DNA of 64,000 nt from Rosa chinensis. Taxonomy: Eukaryota > Streptophyta > Magnoliopsida > Rosales > Rosaceae. The notes beneath the pieces were generated by a model that ran no database searches, was not told the origin of the DNA, and saw only the letters and a list, made by a program, of their open reading frames with translations. The translations under genes and the position numbers were made by a program. Of the stretch, positions 57,516 through 64,000 are shown piece after piece. Numbering within the stretch: position 1 is the stretch's first letter; every line of letters begins with the position of its first letter. The stretch is from positions 15,550,001 through 15,614,000 of the forward strand of contig NC_037090.1 in assembly GCF_002994745.2 (NCBI RefSeq), written 5' to 3'.

Positions 57516-60361
57516 ATGGCTTGCGTGAAGCTGGGAGTGAAGTCTGAAGCATTTCATCGGGAAGGCCAGACTTGGTAAACACTCTTCTGCTTTGATCCAG
57601 CAGATTAATACATAGAACTGATGAGTTACAGATTAATGCCCAGATGATGTTTCTTAGTTTGCTTCTTGAATTTCAATCTGTAGTAGGCTTGAAAAAGCAA
57701 GAAAGTAGAACCTTTAGTGCATCATGCATGTCTAATGTTTATGAGTGATACTATAGATGCATAAGCTAGTCAGGAAGTGCTTAGATAACCATTTTGTCCT
57801 GTCCAGGCTACTAGAAGTTGACAATGTTCCACTGAGCTTTAGGCTATGGAAATTTAGTTGGTAATGGAGTGTAGCTTGGCAGAAAATAAACCCTTGTCAT
57901 TCATTAGCAACAGAAAGTAGTTAGGATTTCATGGACGATGAATCCATTCATGGGATCAAAATTGATTTATATTGAGGGATAGGATGCAATGATTTTGATT
58001 TTTGGATAACTAAGACTATTGAATCATGTTCCTGTATGTATAAGATGAATTTGGGTTTATTTTCTGGATCTGATTTGTGTGTTTCTTACAGGGTTTGCAC
58101 AACTGGGCTACCGAGCGATATTATTGTTCAAGTTGGGGAAATGTCTTTCCACCTCCATAAGGTAGTTGAAGTATATTGTGTAGTGTGTGTGTGTGAGTCA
58201 TCGAGTGTGCACAGGCGCATATCTATGTGTCTGTTTCTACATGCTCTCTGTCGGCAGCTTTCCTATTCGCTCACTACTTCAACTCTTCTAGTTATCAGCT
58301 TTCATGCTATGTACATCTCATTCTCTAATCAGCATTTTGGGAACTACTGCAGTTTCCATTGCTTTCTAAAAGTGGGCTATTAGAGCAGCTTATCGAACAG
58401 TGTTCTATGGAGGAAAGCTCACTTTGTGCATTGAAACTTCATGGTGTGCCTGGGGGAGCTAAAGCATTTGAGCTTGTAACCAAATTTTGCTATGGTGTCA
58501 AAATAGAGCTGACTGCGTTGAATGTAGTCATCCTTAGATGTGCAGCAGAATACCTCCGGATGACTGAAGAATATGAACAAGGAAACCTCATTGCACAAAC
58601 AGAGGTTTTCCTTAATGAAGTCTTCGGCAGTTGGAGAGACTCCATAATAGCTCTTGAAACATGTGAAGAAGTGCAACCATATGTTGAAGAGCTCCACATT
58701 GTGTCAAGATGCATTGATTCACTGGCTACAAAAGCTTGTTCAGACCCAAAGTTGTTCAGCAGGCCTATGTCGGGAGGAAGTGACATTAAGAAGCCAACTG
58801 GCACTGTGTCATGGAATGGAATTGCTGCTGAAAGTAAGCCACAATCTCCCGGCGAAAATTGGTGGTATGAAGATACATCCTTCCTGAGCTTACCTCTCTA
58901 TAAACGCCTGATTCAAGCTGTCGAATCAAAAGGCATGAGGCCCGAGAGTATTGCAGCTTCTCTTATAACCTATGCTAGAAAGTATCTGCCCTTGATGAAT
59001 AGGCTATCAAGCTTCAACGATGCAAATCATGCAAACTCGGGCACAAACATTTCTGATGAAGACCAAAGGGTTTTACTTGAAGAAATTGTGGGGTTGCTTC
59101 CTAATAAGAAAGGAGTAACATCCTCCAAGTTTCTGCTTAGGCTCTTAAGAACTGCTATGATATTACATGCAAGTCAATCATGTACAGATAATTTGGAGAA
59201 AAGGGTGGGTACACAGCTGGACCAAGCTGTTCTCATTGATCTTCTCATACCAAATATGGGCTACTCAGTGGAGACTCTTTATGACATAGACTGCATTCAG
59301 AGGATTCTTGATCATTTCATGTTGGTAAACCAGCCTTATCCATCATCTTCACCATGCATAATTGAAGAGGGGCAACTGATGACTGGCACTGATCCATTGA
59401 CACCTGTTACCATGGTGGCCAGTCTGGTAGATGGATATCTTGCCGAGGTAGCACCAGATGTTAATTTGAAGTTACCGAAATTTCAGGCACTCGCTGCTGT
59501 CATACCTGAATATGCCAGGCCGCTGGATGATGGCATTTATCATGCCATTGATGTTTTCTTGAAGGTAAAACAAGCTTAGGTGCAGGGCATGCCTTCTTGC
59601 AACTGAAGTTTGATATATATATTTTCGCATTCTCTTAAATGATCCATTATTGTCTGAGATCTGCGCAATATTTAACTCTGAAATTATTACCAAGTGTTTC
59701 ATTTCTGGAGCACTAGTTACTATTGGGATCATATTTTTCGGCGACCATAGCGTCTCTTTTTGGTTTCTGATTGTTTATGCTAACTACATTGCATATATTA
59801 CAACCTCAGGCACATCCTTGGCTTACAGATGCTGAAAGGGAGCTACTATGTAGACTCATGAACTGCAATAAACTCTCATTGGAAGCCAGCACCCATGCAG
59901 CGCAGAACGAAAGGTTACCTCTTCGAGTAATTGTTCAAGTCCTCTTCTTCGAACAGCTTAGACTTCGAACATCAATTTCTGGTTGGTTGTTTGTTGACAA
60001 TCTTGAGAACTCACAAAATCCTAGTGGAAACCTTGGGCTCCCCAGCAAAAATGATGGGTCCAATCAAGTAGACCCTGCACAAGTTGATCGAGCTGTGGGT
60101 TTTGATCATGAGGTGAGGGAGCGTGTTTTGGAGCTGCAAAAGGAGTGTTCAAGTATGAAAAAGGAGCTTCAGAAGCTGGTAAAAAACAAGAGAAGTTGGA
60201 GCATTCTTCCCATTAGGTTAGGTTTTAGAAAAAAGGTTGATCCTTGTTGTCCAAAAGAATCAAAGGCCTCTGATAGGATGACACCAGCATCATGTTTCAG
60301 TGGGCAACAAAATCATGTGAATGGTGAAGTGCCTCATTCACCTGCAACGCCTCAAACCTAA
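57516..60361 (+). CDS. BTB/POZ domain NPH3-family protein, At5g03250-like
   Basis: Four exons: 57516-57574, 58092-58161, 58353-59564, 59810-60361; the joined frame is 1893 nt, 630 residues. The start [20 protein letters not shown] fits the family; an in-frame ATG at 57483 would add 11 residues. The BTB domain begins at about residue 26 ([18 protein letters not shown]) and continues in exon 3. The NPH3 domain spans about 210-500 ([73 protein letters not shown]). A C-terminal coiled coil ([19 protein letters not shown]) follows. Family members act at the plasma membrane as CUL3 adaptors or scaffolds in phototropism and polar growth; the precise role here is unknown. The gene is intact although a 39-kb element lies about 0.5 kb upstream. 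Confidence 0.95.
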
Positions 60362-60435
60362 GCGGATCAAATGTATCTTTTCCTGTATTTTTTTTGGATT
60401 TTATTCTTTTGCAACTCCGAGTTAGATTGATTTTA

Positions 60436-60851
60436 GGGTTTTTATCCCAAATGATACATGAACTTATCCTTTATTTTATCGATGGTACCTGAACTTCAAA
60501 TTTGATCACAACCAGTACCTGAACTTTTCGATTTCATTTTAAATGGTACCTAAGGCTACTTTCGATCACTATTCCGGCCAAAAAAGCCAAAAAAAAAAAA
60601 AAAAACAAGTTCAAGGCAAGTCTATTACCAAAAATCATCACTATATATGATCGCAACCCTCGAAATCATCAAAAATCATCACTATGATCACCTCCCATGC
60701 CGTTTTTAGTCAGAATAGTGATCGGAGGTGACTCTAGGTACCATTTAAAATGAAATCGAAAAATTCGGGTACTGGTTGTGATCAAAATTGAAGTTCAGGT
60801 ACCATCGATAAGATTGAGGTATAGTTCATGTACCATTTGTGATAATAACCC
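60436..60851. mobile_element. Mutator-like MITE
   Basis: Begins GGGTTTTTATCCCAAATG and ends in the complement of GGGTTATTATCACAAATG. Long arms contain GGTACCTGAACTTC-type motifs. Perfect 9-bp duplication TTGATTTTA at 60427-60435 and 60852-60860. 75 bp after the NPH3 stop, so it may lie in the 3' UTR. Confidence 0.92.
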
Positions 60852-60865
60852 TTGATTTTATTTAA

Positions 60866-61758
60866 GGGGGTTTCTATTCATACCTCCAAAATTAGTATTT
60901 TTTTTATTATAGTTGACTTTGTCAACTCATGTCAAATTACCAATAATGACACAAAAGAGGGAAATAAAAATTTTAAAAAAAAAACTCTTCTTTTTTTTAA
61001 AAAAAAATTTTAACCCCACCCCACCCCTCCCCTCTCATGATGTCAGTGAGGTTTGAAACCGTGACATCCACGATATCAGTTATCCCAGATAATCAACAGA
61101 TCACAGCTCATCGACAAAAAAAAAAGTCTCTTCTTACCTATACAAATAATATGTTTCGATGAGGCAATTCGCAAAATTGTAAGCTGTGCTTTGCCTATTG
61201 TATTGCTGCTTGCGATTTTTTTCCAACTCGAAGCAATTAATAAATATGTGTCTCTCTCCAAGCTAAGAAGCATTATGTTGGACCGGCTTTGGAACACCAT
61301 GACCACTTTTTGTACGGACATCTGTACGTAAATCATAATTAAATGATGAAAACTTTTAATCCAAAAACTCAGTTTAATTAAAAATTTTGAGAATTGGGAG
61401 TAATATCTAAACATCTCAGACTGTATACCAACGTGCTTCTATATTCAATTGATTTAATGAAAAATACTGTATTGACTACCAACTGGAGATTTTTTTTTTT
61501 TTTTTTGTGCAGCTTAATTGTATTAAAGGTAAAATAGAATTGTGAAATCTTCAAAAATTGAATGAGGTTCAACTACTAATTTTGGAGATATGAATAGAAC
61601 GTAAAAGAAGAAATTTTTATTGATTTTATTGGACGATGGGCGTTGTGGGAAAATTAGGGAGGTCTAGACAGCAAATTGGTTATCTATAAAAGTAAGTTTG
61701 AGGTCTATTAAGTTGGGATGTCCAAATGCCAGCTTTGGAGGTATGAATAGAAGCTCCC
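60866..61758. mobile_element. Mutator-like element, non-coding
   Basis: Begins GGGGGTTTCTATTCATACC and ends in the complement of GGGAGCTTCTATTCATACC. Perfect 9-bp duplication TTTATTTAA at 60857-60865 and 61759-61767. A third copy of the terminal motif lies inverted at 61574-61600. No coding region. Confidence 0.88.
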
Positions 61759-63216
61759 TTTATTTAATTTCCTCAAGAGAAGTTACATGTCATTACAAAT
61801 TGGGGAGAGGATTGAGAATGGAAGGGTACACGAGAGAAGTTATAGCTCTATTGCATTTGGGGTTGAATTTCTTATACAAAATCTAGGTATCAGCCGTGCT
61901 CAAGTGTTCCAGGTCCAGGCTGAGCCGTCCAGTACTTTAACTGCCCTAGTGCTCCGAGTGAATTTTTGAGTATTTGTATCTATAAACCTTGATTGTGCTC
62001 AATACATTTTGCCTCTATACGCGCGTGAGTGGCTTCCAACAATAAATACATATTGATACCTCATATAGACTAACATACAACAATAATTGGAAATCTGATG
62101 CCCCTGAAAGACTCTTTCAACATTTATCACAAGCTTTTTGCACAGATTAAAAAGAGCCAGAAGGGTCTATTGAGCTGACATGAGAGACAGGAAGTTCTTT
62201 GCTTTTCCTCTTGTACTTAATTTTCCAATCCCATCTTCACAATCACCAGTAGTGGAATCAACCCCAGGAAAATGTTAGAACTCAAATGAAGAAACCGGGT
62301 CCTAATTGTCCCTAACCCTTCGCCTCTTACTCCTGTTTTCATAACTAGTCTGACTCTCCATAGGCCACATCACATGTCACACTGTCTCCATTGTTGGAAC
62401 TTGTAAGGCAAAGGCACTCCTCTTTTCTCAATTAGCTAGGCCCCTTCCTTTTCCATTTCCAATCAACATGACTTGTCCTCTCCTTTGTATTTGCCTGTAG
62501 TTGGTTAGCCTAACCTCCACTGTTGGCCACAGCTCCTAACCTTTACCTTAACAGAAAGCAGTACGTGAAAAGAAAGGCCAAGTATGTCTGCAACAACAAT
62601 TGTCCCCTCCTTTTCTCTTGGCCAGTGACACTTATCTCACTGTGATTGGACCACCTGTTCCACATTTCCAACTACATCACAAGCTTTCTACGGACCCGTT
62701 TAGTGTGATTCCATGACAGTGATAAAATACAAGAAGGGACAAATAAAGCATAGGTATAGGCACAGAGGCTTTTGTTTCCTTGCACTTCTTGATTTTTTTT
62801 ATTTTTTTTTATTTTTTAACTTCACTATCTCCCAACCAAGATGAATTTACTAGTCTTATCATTATATCTCAAAAACACTGGGAGTAACTTAACGCTTAAC
62901 TTCATGAAACAAGATTGAACTAGTTGAAATCAAGCACATATTTGGTTTAATTAGAAAGAAAAGAGTAGATTATAAATTAGTTAACTATTAATAGGGGGAA
63001 GGTTCACAAGCCTCTACTACTTGCTTACTTACAACTAAAGCAGGGGAAGAAAATTTCCACAAAAAGGAATGTTGAAGATCGACATATTAAGGTCAATTGC
63101 AATAATATACAACAAAGAAACTCCCCATATCAGAGATTTAGAGTTCTACAAATTAGCTTCTTCAACTTCTGAAATTCCCACAGGCAAATATTTTGCTTGA
63201 ATGCTACAATCCCCTT
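61759..63216. other. intergenic, no gene recognised
   Basis: Between the MULE-type element and the LOG gene's 3' end. It contains short frames without support and T-rich stretches (62790-62820); some of it is 3' UTR of the minus-strand LOG gene. Confidence 0.5.
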
Positions 63217-64000
63217 TCACCTAGAGATACCGAATTCTTGAGTGTAGCCAAGCTGTCCCATCTCCCAATTCAACTTTGAAGCAACTCTTTCATGACATGG
63301 AACATAATCCTATCACCATAAGAAAGAAATCAGTACCACAGACCACAATAGAGGTGAAGGACTTGACTTTTCGGTGTGTAAGTGTTTAGTGACACTTAAA
63401 AGAAGCTTTAATAATTTTACATGTGAATTTGTTAATTATTCGAGTAAAACTCAAGAGACAAACAAACAAAGAAAATCAAAGAATGTTTTGGGCTACCTCC
63501 AATTTCTTCACCAACTCCATTGCTGTTGGTGCTGATATAATAATGTGGCGTGCATTTGGGCTAACAAATCCTTCTTCCACAGCTGTATCAATGAATGACA
63601 GCAAGGAATTGTAGTATCCATCAACATTCAGCAATCCCACCTGGAAAAGAAAAAAAAAGTTGATTTAAGCCCCAATATTCATAATTCTTAATTAACATTG
63701 ATTTTGGCTTAAATTCCAGAAAAGCTACTTACCGGTTTGTCATGAATTCCAAGCTGAGCCCAAGTTATCACTTCAAGTAACTCTTCCAGAGTTCCATAAC
63801 CACCTGTATGTAAAATGTAATTAAGCTTTTGCAGTCCAAGCTTCATTTGTCTTACAGTTGACATAATTAAGTCATACAATATGGTGGCCTAAGGACCAAG
63901 ATCAAGCTATTAATCATTAGTATCTCTAATACATGAAGAGGGAAAGACCACTATTTTGTTGATGTAAAACAGTAAAAGGATAAAAAGGCAGATTATACTG
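63217..64000 (-). CDS. LOG-type cytokinin riboside 5'-monophosphate phosphoribohydrolase, 3' exons only
   Basis: Three minus-strand exons are visible: 63733-63803, 63497-63640 and 63217-63309 (stop TGA). The first has [20 protein letters not shown], the end of the family's PGGxGTxxE nucleotide and catalytic motif, whose first residues lie on an exon to the right of the window. The second has [20 protein letters not shown] and [14 protein letters not shown]. The third encodes [20 protein letters not shown] and ends FGISR. LOG enzymes release active cytokinin bases from their nucleotides in the cytosol and nucleus. Splice sites and phases agree and no break is seen. The N-terminal exons are outside the window. 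Confidence 0.92.

Overview
This is plant nuclear DNA: spliced genes with GT/AG introns, many TA microsatellites, LTR retrotransposons and class II elements. The genes look eudicot; a rosid is plausible, but I cannot fix the species from sequence alone. All family names come from reading motifs; no search was run.

Layout. Four host-type loci are visible: an NHL/LEA_2 membrane protein (4005-4673, minus), an intact four-exon BTB-NPH3 gene resembling Arabidopsis At5g03250 (57516-60361, plus), the 3' exons of a LOG cytokinin-activating enzyme (63217 to the right edge, minus), and a decayed CYP87-type P450 (about 11773-12956, minus). Almost everything else is mobile DNA. The left 17 kb holds a hAT element with a 60-bp internal tandem array (680-1773), several long-inverted-repeat elements, a nine-exon CACTA-type Ulp1 protease gene (6852-9645) with its subterminal repeats and terminus (to 10808), and a second CACTA-type end (14550).

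The centre, 17495-57000, is one old Ty1/copia element of 39.5 kb, bounded by LTRs with TSD TGTTT. It is inflated by nested insertions, each with matching target duplications: a Pack-MULE carrying COG4 pieces (18456-19703); a young Athila-type gypsy element (21070-45389, TSD CAAGG) whose own 3' LTR is split by a still younger Tat-type gypsy element on the opposite strand (33030-44974, TSD GATGC); a 1.9-kb solo LTR (46910-48777, TSD ATACG); and a dead hAT element (50285-55694, TSD TCCACAAG) that itself contains a second copy of the Pack-MULE family (51073-52099). Removing the insertions and one TSD copy each leaves about 6.6 kb of copia and about 12.4 kb of Athila, normal sizes for both. The rejoined Athila 3' LTR is 1668 bp, exactly the 5' LTR length.

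The most interesting system is inside the Tat element: a spliced three-exon gene (35581-38283) runs antisense to gag-pol, with compatible intron phases and an open frame of 844 codons. It has a domain resembling the 'putative gypsy type transposon' family (PF04195) and a long coiled coil. A TATA-like box and a 59-bp tandem array lie upstream. Other notable signals are a repeated ACGATCGATC motif on both sides of the Athila polyprotein gene, repeated polypurine-tract-like motifs before its 3' LTR, and two MULE-type elements inserted side by side with overlapping target duplications next to the NPH3 gene.
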